From assembly GCA_015063645.1 (NCBI GenBank), contig SVTS01000023.1, positions 1 through 33,863 of the forward strand: a stretch of 33,863 nucleotides of DNA, in the 5' to 3' direction. Positions 16,356 through 24,365 of the stretch are shown piece after piece. The notes under the pieces were generated by a model. It was not told where the DNA came from. It searched no databases and saw only the letters and a list, made by a program, of their open reading frames with translations. The translations under genes were made by a program, and so were the position numbers. The DNA comes from Oscillospiraceae bacterium (GTDB lineage: Bacteria; Bacillota; Clostridia; Oscillospirales; CAG-272). The first letter of the stretch is position 1. Each line of letters begins with the position of its first letter.

Positions 16356-17030
16356 TTATTCTGCAAGAATGCGCCGGAATGCGGCGACATTTTCGGCAAT
16401 GGTGTGACCTTTTGCAAATATGCTGGACGATCCGCAGACAAACATGTTGGCGCCTGCGTCATACATCCGGCGGCAGTGGGCGAAGCTGACGTTGCCGTCC
16501 ACTTCAATATCTACGTCCTCCCGTCCCGCATCATCCAGCATACGGCGCAGACGGGCGATCTTGTTGAGTGTCTGCGGGATCAGCGTCTGTCCTGCATAGC
16601 CGGGATTTACCGTCATCAGCAGAACCGCATCCACATCCGGCAGAACATCTTCCAGCATGCACAGCGGTGTGGCGGGATTCAGCGCCGCCATGGGATGAGC
16701 CCCGTAGTCCCGGATACGGGCGAGTGTGCGCTGGAGATGATGGGTGCTTTCCGCATGAACGGAGACGTATTCCCCCGGCTGAATGTCAAACCATGCCAGC
16801 TTGTCCTCGGGACGGTCGATCATCAGATGAATATCCAACGGAATATCACACACGCGGCGCAGCTGTTTGATTGCCTCCGTGCCCAGCATCAGATTCGGAA
16901 CAAAAGACCCGTCCATGACGTCCATATGCATCAGCTCCACGCCTGCATCTGTCAGCTGACGGATGGCACCTGCGGGATCCTCCCACGGGGATACGCACAT
17001 CATAGAGGGCGCAAGCATAATATTTCTCAT
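16356..17030 (-). CDS. Ribulose-phosphate 3-epimerase family protein (AlsE-like)
   Basis: A 224-residue TIM barrel of the pentulose/hexulose-phosphate 3-epimerase family. Family motifs are LAPSMMC at the start, HMDVMDGSFVPNLMLG near 35, DIHLMI near 66, MTVNPGYAGQ near 140 and EVDGNVS near 172, which supply the catalytic aspartates and metal-binding histidines. The variants SMMC rather than SILSAD, and EVDGNVS rather than EVDGGI, resemble allulose-6-phosphate 3-epimerase AlsE more than housekeeping Rpe (from memory). The ATG at 17030 has GGAGG eight bases upstream, and a perfect promoter lies just before it, which excludes the longer frame. It is a single-gene unit divergent from an AraC regulator. 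Confidence 0.85.
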   Translation of the reverse strand: MRNIMLAPSMMCVSPWEDPAGAIRQLTDAGVELMHMDVMDGSFVPNLMLGTEAIKQLRRVCDIPLDIHLMIDRPEDKLAWFDIQPGEYVSVHAESTHHLQRTLARIRDYGAHPMAALNPATPLCMLEDVLPDVDAVLLMTVNPGYAGQTLIPQTLNKIARLRRMLDDAGREDVDIEVDGNVSFAHCRRMYDAGANMFVCGSSSIFAKGHTIAENVAAFRRILAE

Positions 17031-17064
17031 GTTTTTTTCCTCCAGCCTGGGAATGTATGTGAAC

Positions 17065-17093
17065 ATTATACCTCTTCGGACGGTATTTGTCAA
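17065..17093 (-). promoter_or_regulatory. Consensus promoter of the epimerase gene
   Basis: On the minus strand TTGACA and TATAAT are separated by exactly 17 bases, a full consensus sigma-A promoter. It suggests strong basal transcription unless a repressor acts. The next 60 bases separate it from the oppositely directed AraC promoter. Confidence 0.88.
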
Positions 17094-17157
17094 TGGATGA
17101 AACATCGGACCCGCATCGGGAAAATGATTTTTTACTGTATGACTTTGCATAAAAATA

Positions 17158-17186
17158 TTGCTTTTTTCATACGAAGGGGGTATAAT
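17158..17186 (+). promoter_or_regulatory. Promoter of the AraC-family regulator gene
   Basis: TTGCTT and TATAAT with a 17-base spacer, followed by a short leader and GGAGG eight bases before the start codon at 17216. Confidence 0.8.
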
Positions 17187-17215
17187 ACAGGCAAAGAGAC
17201 AGCGGAGGGAATGTT

Positions 17216-18067
17216 ATGGACACGGAAAGATATGATACGATCCGTTTTGAGGATCGGAAGTTCCCGTTTGTAGCGGGGCATTCCAGCGGAAATTCCCGTA
17301 CACAGGCGCTGCTCCACGAAGCGATTGAAATCAAATACTACATCGCCGGCACAAGTACCCTGAGCGTGAATTCCCGCACGATCACCGCCAGTGCAGGCGA
17401 TATCGTGATCATCAATCCCTATGAGATTCACCAGAATATCCGCTCGGAGAGGGGCGACGGAGAGTATCTGCTCCTTATCCTCGGACTGGATCTTCTGAGT
17501 GGAGAAAACGGTGTGAATCTGCGGCAGAAGCTGATTTATGAAGGCATCCGCTTTGAGAATCATATCCGAAATGCACCGTATCTGCCGCAATTGGCGGAGC
17601 ATATCTATGAGGAATATACAAATAAAGCGGAGAGCTGGCAGTGCGTGGTGACAGCACTGCTGACGGCGTTTTTTCAGCTTCTTCTCCGTTCTTATACAGC
17701 AGAAGGAAAATCCCGGGCGGTAGATCAGAGCGTTTTTCGCTATTATTCGGTGCTGGAACCTGCATTGCAGGAGATTCACAACTCATACGGAAACAAGCTG
17801 ACCGTGGATGATCTGGCGCGGACATGCAATATCAGTAAATTCCATTTCTGCCGGATATTCCGTCAGGTGACGGGACAGACGGTGATGGAATACACCAATC
17901 AGTACCGGCTCCGGGTTGCGGATGTACTGCTTCGGGATACGGCAGACAGCGTGGAAGAGATCGCCGCAGCCTGCGGATTTGCTTCGGAGAGCTATTTCTG
18001 CACCTGTTATAAACAGCAAAACGGCTGTACGCCGATGCAGAAACGAGCAATATATTTGAAAAAATGA
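17216..18067 (+). CDS. AraC-family transcriptional regulator
   Basis: A 283-residue regulator. The N-terminal half is a cupin sensor: EIKYYIAGTSTLSV, then GDIVIINPYEIHQN at 61-74, the usual sugar-sensing metal-site layout. The C-terminal 100 residues hold the two helix-turn-helix motifs (LTVDDLARTCNISKFHFCRI and VEEIAAACGFASESYFCTCY), the second followed by the normal FKK-equivalent (YKQQNGCTPMQ). It is divergent from the epimerase gene and directly upstream of the aminotransferase/amidohydrolase operon, so it probably controls one or both in response to a sugar-like ligand (inference). Confidence 0.92.
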   Translation: MDTERYDTIRFEDRKFPFVAGHSSGNSRTQALLHEAIEIKYYIAGTSTLSVNSRTITASAGDIVIINPYEIHQNIRSERGDGEYLLLILGLDLLSGENGVNLRQKLIYEGIRFENHIRNAPYLPQLAEHIYEEYTNKAESWQCVVTALLTAFFQLLLRSYTAEGKSRAVDQSVFRYYSVLEPALQEIHNSYGNKLTVDDLARTCNISKFHFCRIFRQVTGQTVMEYTNQYRLRVADVLLRDTADSVEEIAAACGFASESYFCTCYKQQNGCTPMQKRAIYLKK

Positions 18068-18080
18068 ACAATATCCTGTA

Positions 18081-18109
18081 TTGACGATTGTATCGGATGC
18101 CTGTATAAT
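18081..18109 (+). promoter_or_regulatory. Promoter of the aminotransferase-amidohydrolase operon
   Basis: TTGACG and TATAAT with a 17-base spacer, 13 bases after the AraC gene stop. The leader from about 18116 to 18238 contains small hairpins, CCGG-TGCG-CCGG at 18127-18138 and CACACA/TGTGTG at 18189-18204, but no riboswitch or attenuator I recognise. Confidence 0.8.
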
Positions 18110-18238
18110 AATATCGGGAATTTATTCCGGTGCGCCGGACTGCTGCCGCAGGCAAACAGATCCGCTGCCGTTATGAAGCGTACATGCGCACACAGCTTTG
18201 TGTGTATCCATAAACTCAATCCGATGGAGGACGAATCA

Positions 18239-19567
18239 ATGAAAAAACTCGCACTGCTCGGCGGTGAGCCGACGAAAATGCCGGATACTCCTCAGGGAGA
18301 TCTGTTCAAATGGCCGATCATTACGGAAGAAGATAAAGCCGGCGTGATGGATGTTGTGGAGAGAAACCGCTTCTCCGCCTATGATATCACGGAACAGTTC
18401 CAGGATGAGTTCGCCGCATGGCAGGGACGGAAATACGCCATCGCATACTGCAACGGCACCATGTCCCTGACTGCCGCCATGTACGCAATCGGTCTGGGCG
18501 TGGGTGATGAGATCATCTGCCCGACCAAGACATACTGGGGAAGCGTTTCCCAGGCGATCAACTTCGGTGCGTCCGCCGTGTTCTGCAACATCAATGAGAT
18601 GCTCAGTATGGATCCGAATGATCTGGAACGCTGCATCACACCGCGTACCAAGGCGATCATGGTGGTTCACTATTTCAGCTATCCTGCCGATATGGATGCG
18701 ATCATGGCTATTGCCAGAAAGCATAATCTGTACGTGATCGAGGACGTTTCCCATGCCCACGGCGCTACATATAAGGGCAAAAAGTGCGGCTCCTTCGGCG
18801 ATGTTGCCGCCATGTCCATGATGAGCGGTAAGGCTTTTGCCGCTGGCGAGATGGGTATGCTGGTCACGGATAAACGTGAGATCTACGAGCGTGCCATGGC
18901 GTTCGGTCATTATGAACGCAACAATCCGAAATACGTCAATGAGACCGAAGATCTGATGCAGTATGCGCATATCGCCCTTGGCGGCGTAAAGGGCAGAGCC
19001 AACCAGATCTGCGCCGTTCTCGGCCGCGGTCAGCTGAAATATTATGACGAACGTACCGCTGAAGTGCGCCGCGCCATGAACTATTTCTGGGATCAGCTGG
19101 AGGGACTGCCGGGACTTCGGGCAATCCGTACCGATCCGGCAGATCCGACTTCCCATATGGGTGGCTGGTATGCGCCCCACGGCGCATACTTCCCGGAGGA
19201 ACTGCAGGGACTTTCCGCACGCAGATTCTGCGAGGCAGTCCGTGCACAGGGATACAGGAGCTGCTGGGAAGGCGGCAACTTCTGCCTGCATACGCATCCC
19301 TTCTTCAAGAATTTCGATCTGTACAATCTGGGCAAGCCCAGCCGCATAGCGTTCAATGACCGCGATGTCCGTCAGGACGATATTTATCTGAAACCCTCCG
19401 AATCCCGGTACTGCTGCTCCGTGCCGTGGTTCAAGAAGTTCGATAAGGCATGGATCGATGCATATGCGGAGGCGTTCCGGACTGTAATTGAGAATTACGA
19501 ACAGCTCCTTGAGGGCGATGAGAACCGCATCCAGGGCGGACGCTGGTACGGCATGGAAAACGCATAA
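18239..19567 (+). CDS. DegT/DnrJ/EryC1/StrS-type PLP aminotransferase family protein
   Basis: A 442-residue fold-type I PLP enzyme of the sugar aminotransferase (AHBA synthase) family. The substrate/cofactor features are CNGTMSLTAAMYAIG near 71, CPTKTYWGS near 94, VIEDVSHAHGATYKGKKCG at 166-184 with the pyridine-contacting aspartate (D169), and MSGKAFAAGEMGM near 195 in which K198 is the expected Schiff-base lysine. Such enzymes transaminate keto-sugars or cyclitols; the true substrate is unknown. The start is set by GGAGG eight bases upstream of 18239. It is 25 bases from the amidohydrolase gene and shares its transcript. Confidence 0.87.
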   Translation: MKKLALLGGEPTKMPDTPQGDLFKWPIITEEDKAGVMDVVERNRFSAYDITEQFQDEFAAWQGRKYAIAYCNGTMSLTAAMYAIGLGVGDEIICPTKTYWGSVSQAINFGASAVFCNINEMLSMDPNDLERCITPRTKAIMVVHYFSYPADMDAIMAIARKHNLYVIEDVSHAHGATYKGKKCGSFGDVAAMSMMSGKAFAAGEMGMLVTDKREIYERAMAFGHYERNNPKYVNETEDLMQYAHIALGGVKGRANQICAVLGRGQLKYYDERTAEVRRAMNYFWDQLEGLPGLRAIRTDPADPTSHMGGWYAPHGAYFPEELQGLSARRFCEAVRAQGYRSCWEGGNFCLHTHPFFKNFDLYNLGKPSRIAFNDRDVRQDDIYLKPSESRYCCSVPWFKKFDKAWIDAYAEAFRTVIENYEQLLEGDENRIQGGRWYGMENA

Positions 19568-19592
19568 TTTAATCAGAAAGAAGATAAAGATT

Positions 19593-20501
19593 ATGGAAAA
19601 GATTCTGAAAATCGATATACACGCGCATGCAACATGGTATAAAGGTCTGATCCCGCCGGCACTGGGCTCCGGACTTCCGTTCCTTTCCGGCGACGAGCTG
19701 ATTGCCAAATACGATCAGCTGGGCATTGAAAAGGGCGTTCTTCTGCCGATTATTTCTCCCGAGGGAATGACCGTGACCATGACGAACGAAAACTGCCTGA
19801 TGATCGCCAGAGAATATCCGGACCGGTATTTCTGGTTCTGCAACGTGGATCCCAGAGGTATGAACAATTCCACGAAAGCGAATCTCGGCTATCTGCTGGA
19901 GTATTACAAAAATCTCGGTGCCCGCGGCGTAGGCGAGATGTCTTCCAATATTCCGATCGACGATCCAAAAATGGAGAATCTGTTCAGATACTGCGAGGAG
20001 CTGGAGATGCCGGTTCTTTTCCATCTCTCCCCTGCAGTAGGCTACAGCTACGGAATGGTGGATGATTTCAATCTGCCGAAGCTGGAGGGGGCTCTGAAGA
20101 AATTCCCGAAGCTGAAATTCATCGGTCACTCCCAGACCTTCTGGTCCCAGATGTCCGGCGATCTGCGCGAAGAAGACCGCAACGGCTATCCAAGAGGAAA
20201 AGTAACCCCCGGCGGCAGAATCACGGAGCTTCTGCGCAATTATGATAATCTGTACTGCGATCTGTCCGCCGGCAGCGGCGGGAACGCCCTGATGCGTGAT
20301 CCCGAGCACGCGGCTTCGTTCCTGACGGAATTCCAGGATCGCATCATGTACGGCTGCGATATCTGTGCCGATTCCAATACACATCCGTTCGTTTTCCGCG
20401 ATTTCTTTGATGCTTTTGCGGAAAGCGGCGCCATCTCCGAAACCGTGTACCGCAAGGTCAGCCGCTGTAACGCGCTGAAACTGCTGGGGTGTGAAGAATA
20501 A
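19593..20501 (+). CDS. Amidohydrolase_2-family metal-dependent hydrolase
   Basis: A 302-residue TIM-barrel hydrolase of the class that includes uronate and dicarboxylate lactonases and decarboxylases. Metal ligands appear as HAH in KIDIHAHATW (residues 10 and 12), a histidine in VLFHLSPAVGY, another in FIGHSQTFW and an aspartate in MYGCDICAD. The ribosome binding site is weak (AGAAAGAAG), consistent with dependence on the upstream aminotransferase gene. Position suggests it acts on the product or precursor of that aminotransferase, but no pathway can be named. Confidence 0.85.
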   Translation: MEKILKIDIHAHATWYKGLIPPALGSGLPFLSGDELIAKYDQLGIEKGVLLPIISPEGMTVTMTNENCLMIAREYPDRYFWFCNVDPRGMNNSTKANLGYLLEYYKNLGARGVGEMSSNIPIDDPKMENLFRYCEELEMPVLFHLSPAVGYSYGMVDDFNLPKLEGALKKFPKLKFIGHSQTFWSQMSGDLREEDRNGYPRGKVTPGGRITELLRNYDNLYCDLSAGSGGNALMRDPEHAASFLTEFQDRIMYGCDICADSNTHPFVFRDFFDAFAESGAISETVYRKVSRCNALKLLGCEE

Positions 20502-20510
20502 AATGAAATG

Positions 20511-20549
20511 AAAAACAGACAATCTGCTTTTGCAGATTGTCTGTTTTTT
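20511..20549. terminator. Bidirectional intrinsic terminator
   Basis: AAAAACAGACAATCTGC pairs with GCAGATTGTCTGTTTTTT around TTTT, with T-runs on both strands. It ends the amidohydrolase operon and, from the other side, the long minus-strand surface-protein operon, 15 bases after its last stop codon. Confidence 0.92.
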
Positions 20550-20564
20550 GGATACGCAATGGGT

Positions 20565-23500
20565 TTATCGGCGCTTCTTCGCAGTTATTATGAGTATGCA
20601 GCCGCAGATCGCCATAATGCCAAAGGACAGGGAAAGAATAATGATCACCCACAGCGGTATTCCGCTGTTTTCAGTCGGAGGTGTTTCTGCAGGGGCCTGT
20701 GTTTCAGCAGGAACAGGATCGTCCGGCTGTTTTTGCGGTTCAAGAATATAGCCGCATTCATCACACGCGCCGTTGTCGTTTTTGTCCGCATGATTGTTCT
20801 CTCCGCAGTCTTTCCAGACCGGTTCAATCTCGATATTGCCGGTTAGCTTATCCCCTTTTGCAACCGGGGTGCCGGTGGCTTTATCCACCCATCCCTCAAA
20901 AATATTTCCTTCTTCTTTCCGGGAAAGTGTGGGCAGGGCAGGAACCGTGTTGTCGGTGCCTTTGGTCAGCAGTTCTTTTACGGTAGTTGTTGACGGTTTA
21001 CTCACCGCAGGAGTCTGTTCCGCCGGTTTGTCCGGAGTACCGGTGACAGGGGGGACAGCAGGCGAGCTGCCGGCAGATTCTGCGGTTGTCTCCTGGACAG
21101 GGGTATTCTCCTGCGGCTTCTGATCTGTTCCGCTGTCTGCGTTGTCAGTGGAAGTATCCCCAATGACTGGATACTCCGGGATCGTCACCACAAACTTGTT
21201 TTCCGGTATGGTCAGCACAGGGATGGATTCACTGACTGCATAGCCGCAGATCTTGCACGCGCGCTGTTTCTCGCCTGCAAAGGTATATCCGGCTTTCAGT
21301 ACGGTTTTCCATTCGCCCAGCCTGTGTACTGCTTTGTCTTTTGTTTCATGACAGAATATACATTCCAGCCAGTGTTCCGCCGCAGTGTGCTTGTGCTGAT
21401 AATCATGCATTACCGGCGCGGTCTCTCCCTCCGTCCAGGAATGACCGCAGGAGCAGGTGTGGGTTGTGTATCCGCCTGCTGAACAACTCGGGGCGGTAAC
21501 GGTGGTTGTATACGCATGCGTATGACCGCCGGTCAGTTTGGGAATGGTTTCCTCTTTGGAGAATCCGCATTCCGTACAGGTCAGCTTCATTACGCCGTCA
21601 GCCTTTTGGGTGGCTTCCTTTTTGACTTTGCTTTCATCAAAAATATGCGCCTGTACGTTCAGCTTTATGTCACAGCCCTCACCGCACAGTGTCCAGTGTT
21701 CCGTTTCGTTGTGTGCTGTTTTGGTTTTTGTTCCGGTGCAATGGCTGCCGACAGTGCAGTAATGCTTCAGCCATTCCGCACTTTCGGGACAGATTTTATG
21801 CTTACAGCCGAATTCCTCTGCTTTATCTGCACAGCAGTCCTTGCACAGTTCACAGTCGGGACAGATTTCCGCGCAGTTTTCACACTTTTTGCATTCTGCA
21901 CAGAATCCGGCACAGTCGGAACAGAATTCACCGCACTCATCGCAGATTGCTTCGGCGCACTCTCCGCAGTAATGACAGTCCTGACACATGGCATCCGCAC
22001 AGTCGCCGCAAATACCGCAATCGGGACAGAACTCGTCGATGCATCCCGAGCATTTGCCGCATTCCTCGCAGACGCTCTCCGCGCAGTCCCGACATACAAT
22101 GCCGCAGTCTTCGCAGACTTCTGTGCATTCACCGCACAGTCCGCAGTCTTCGCAGTACATGTCATCCGCACATTCCCGGCAGATGTCACACGATGCACAG
22201 AATTCGTCACAGCAATTCGAGCATTTCTCGCCGCAGTCCGGGCAGAGATCCGCGCAGTTTTCGCATCCCTCACCGCAGGGACAAACCGTTCCGCAGTCCG
22301 CACAGAGTCCGCAGGTGATGCAGAAGCTGTCCGCACCGGCACAGTCCACACATTTGCCGCATTCCACGCAGATTTCACTCTCGGAGCAGTTTGAGCACTT
22401 TTCACCGCATTCCATGCAGACTACCGCACAGCCGGCACATCCGCCTCCGCAGTAGCAGACAATCTCGGTACAGTTTTTGCAAAGCTGGCAGCTGTCGCAG
22501 AAGTGTCCCTCGCCGCCGGCGCAGTCGCGGCAGATGCCGCAGTCGAGACAGAGCTCATCGTTTGCGCAGTTGGAGCACTTTTCACCGCATTCCTCACAGA
22601 TTACCTCGACACAGTTGGAGCAGCCCTGACCGCAGCCGACGCAGATATACTCCACACAGAATTTACAGATACTGCAGTTGTCGCAGAAGTCGTCTTCGCC
22701 GCCGACACACTCCCGGCAGGTGCCGCATTCGGTACACAGCTCCTCCGGCGCACAGTTGGAGCATTTTTCATTACACTCTTCACAGATTACCTCGGCACAT
22801 TGATTACATCCGTTGCCGCAGGCACAGAGAACCTCCACACACTCACTGCATTCACCGCATTCTGCGCAGTAGGTACCGTCGACACACTCGAAACAGCGTT
22901 CGCACTCGGAGCAGAGCTGATCGTCAGCGCAGTTTTCGCACTTTTCGCCGCATGCCATGCATATGACGGAGCAGTTGGAGCATCCGTTTCCGCAGTAGCA
23001 GACCTGCTCCACGCAGTTTTTACACAGCAGACATTCGGAACAGTAGTTGCCCTCGCCGCCGACACAGTCAAAACAGACATTGCACTCAATGCACATCTCA
23101 AGCTCGGCGCAGTTGGAGCATTTTTCACCGCAGTCCGGACAGACGTAGGCACACTGTGAACAGCCGTCACCGTTCAGGCAGACAAATTCCACGCAGAATT
23201 TACACAGTCCGCATTCCTCACAGTAATTGCCCTCACCGCCCCGGCAGGTAAAGCATACCTCGCAGTCGCCGCAGAGTTCATCATCGGCACAGTTCTCACA
23301 TTTTTCGCCGCATTCCGGGCATATGATGGCGCATTCCGAACAACCCCCGCCGCAGCTGACGCAAATATAATCAACGCAGTGTTTGCATATATTGCATGTG
23401 TCACAGAAATTGCCGTCGCCGCCGACGCATTCCTTGCAGGTGCCGCACTCATCGCAAATCTCCTCGTCTGCGCAGTTTTCGCACTTTTCGCCGCATTGCT

Positions 23501-24335
23501 CACAGAGATATGCACATTCCGTACACCCCTGTCCGCATGCGCACAGATACTCCGTGCAGTTTTTACACAGCAGGCATGTTCCGCAGAAGTTGCCGTCGCC
23601 GCCGACGCAGGAGAAGCAGATCCCGCAGTCCTTGCATAGTTCATCTTCACTGCAGTTGTAACAGTATTCATGACATTCGGGACAGCCGATGGTGCAGTTT
23701 GAGCAGCCCTCGCCGCAGTAGCAGATCCAGTCCGCACAGCCGATGCACAGCATACATTCGGCGCAGTACAGCTCGTTGCCTGCACACTCAGCGCAGATAC
23801 CGCAGTCGTCACAGATGAAATCCACGCATTCCGTGCAGTGTTCATTGCACACATCGCAGACATCACCGGAGGTTGAGTAGCAGCCGCGGCACTTTTCGTC
23901 GCACTCGCAGTGATCCTCCAGACAGTTGCCGCAGTCGTCGCACAGTTCATTGTCTTCTTCACAGGCGCCGCAGTAACCGCAGTGGTGCTCCTCGTAGCAG
24001 CTGCCGTCCGCTCCCTCACCGCAGTGGTTGCCGTTGTCGCATTTCCAGTCGTCATACCGCCAACCGCCGCAGTAATCGCACTCCACGCCGTCCTCATAAG
24101 CGGCAGAGACGGGCATGGAAATCAGTGACAGCACAAATCCAACGGCATCCTCACAAACCGAAAGTATGCTGATCTCTTCGGCTGTTTCGTCATGTTCACT
24201 GTGATCGTCGTGATCATGATGCGTGTGTTCTGTCTCAAAGTGCATGTGCTCATATGGATTTGCATCCGGAAATACGCCAAGCAGCATGAAAATGCAGAGC
24301 AGAAAACTCAGTATTTTATGTGATTCCGATTTCAT
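20565..24335 (-). CDS. Giant cysteine-rich CxxC-repeat surface protein with membrane anchor
   Basis: A 1256-residue protein I cannot assign to a named family. Order: signal-like helix (8-24), a histidine/acid-rich patch (29-49), a second hydrophobic stretch (60-79, ending VSAAYEDG), then residues 86-850 with about 200 cysteines by hand count (26 percent), nearly all spaced CxxC or CxxxC and embedded in Asp/Glu. A 60-residue unit beginning CGEKCxNC recurs at about 221, 281, 342, 402, 462, 521, 583, 643 and 701. Residues 860-1035 carry four looser Cys/His modules (THTCSCGHSW, WLECIFCHE), 1055-1135 a Pro/Thr-rich stalk, 1135-1175 a Listeria-Bacteroides-type repeat (FEGWVDKATGTPV), and 1227-1252 a membrane helix ending KKRR. 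AAGGG lies six bases before the start. Probably an extracellular, anchored metal or redox protein; function unknown. Confidence 0.9.
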   Translation of the reverse strand: MKSESHKILSFLLCIFMLLGVFPDANPYEHMHFETEHTHHDHDDHSEHDETAEEISILSVCEDAVGFVLSLISMPVSAAYEDGVECDYCGGWRYDDWKCDNGNHCGEGADGSCYEEHHCGYCGACEEDNELCDDCGNCLEDHCECDEKCRGCYSTSGDVCDVCNEHCTECVDFICDDCGICAECAGNELYCAECMLCIGCADWICYCGEGCSNCTIGCPECHEYCYNCSEDELCKDCGICFSCVGGDGNFCGTCLLCKNCTEYLCACGQGCTECAYLCEQCGEKCENCADEEICDECGTCKECVGGDGNFCDTCNICKHCVDYICVSCGGGCSECAIICPECGEKCENCADDELCGDCEVCFTCRGGEGNYCEECGLCKFCVEFVCLNGDGCSQCAYVCPDCGEKCSNCAELEMCIECNVCFDCVGGEGNYCSECLLCKNCVEQVCYCGNGCSNCSVICMACGEKCENCADDQLCSECERCFECVDGTYCAECGECSECVEVLCACGNGCNQCAEVICEECNEKCSNCAPEELCTECGTCRECVGGEDDFCDNCSICKFCVEYICVGCGQGCSNCVEVICEECGEKCSNCANDELCLDCGICRDCAGGEGHFCDSCQLCKNCTEIVCYCGGGCAGCAVVCMECGEKCSNCSESEICVECGKCVDCAGADSFCITCGLCADCGTVCPCGEGCENCADLCPDCGEKCSNCCDEFCASCDICRECADDMYCEDCGLCGECTEVCEDCGIVCRDCAESVCEECGKCSGCIDEFCPDCGICGDCADAMCQDCHYCGECAEAICDECGEFCSDCAGFCAECKKCENCAEICPDCELCKDCCADKAEEFGCKHKICPESAEWLKHYCTVGSHCTGTKTKTAHNETEHWTLCGEGCDIKLNVQAHIFDESKVKKEATQKADGVMKLTCTECGFSKEETIPKLTGGHTHAYTTTVTAPSCSAGGYTTHTCSCGHSWTEGETAPVMHDYQHKHTAAEHWLECIFCHETKDKAVHRLGEWKTVLKAGYTFAGEKQRACKICGYAVSESIPVLTIPENKFVVTIPEYPVIGDTSTDNADSGTDQKPQENTPVQETTAESAGSSPAVPPVTGTPDKPAEQTPAVSKPSTTTVKELLTKGTDNTVPALPTLSRKEEGNIFEGWVDKATGTPVAKGDKLTGNIEIEPVWKDCGENNHADKNDNGACDECGYILEPQKQPDDPVPAETQAPAETPPTENSGIPLWVIIILSLSFGIMAICGCILIITAKKRR
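22236..23675 (-). repeat. Tandem array of about eight 180-base coding repeats
   Basis: Within the cysteine-rich gene the CGEKCxNC start of the unit recurs every 58 to 62 codons, so the DNA has a period of about 180 bases. Units are related at protein level but diverged in sequence, with Cys and Gly positions kept and the intervening Asp/Glu/Asn exchanged, which indicates old duplication followed by selection on cysteine spacing rather than recent slippage. A degenerate ninth unit and shorter CxxC blocks continue to about 21790. Confidence 0.88.
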
Positions 24336-24365
24336 ATAAGCCCTTCTTTCCTATGAGGTGTTGCA

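Noticed and set aside
18110-18238. Possible riboswitch or attenuator in the 5' leader of the aminotransferase operon
   Set aside because: Only two small hairpins are present, with no terminator-type stem or recognised aptamer core.
18236-19708. A 490-codon minus-strand frame opposite the aminotransferase gene
   Set aside because: The plus strand holds a complete PLP enzyme with promoter and ribosome binding site; the antisense peptide has no family features.
21800-23900. Repetitive DNA that could suggest a CRISPR array or satellite
   Set aside because: The period is about 180 bases, the copies are diverged, there are no unique spacers, and the repeats are in frame within one gene.
21767-24097. 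Long alternative frames rich in Ala/Thr/Val or Arg/His over the cysteine-rich gene
   Set aside because: They are frame-shifted readings of the periodic TGC/GAC/GAA codons; only the 1256-codon frame has a signal peptide, anchor and ribosome binding site.
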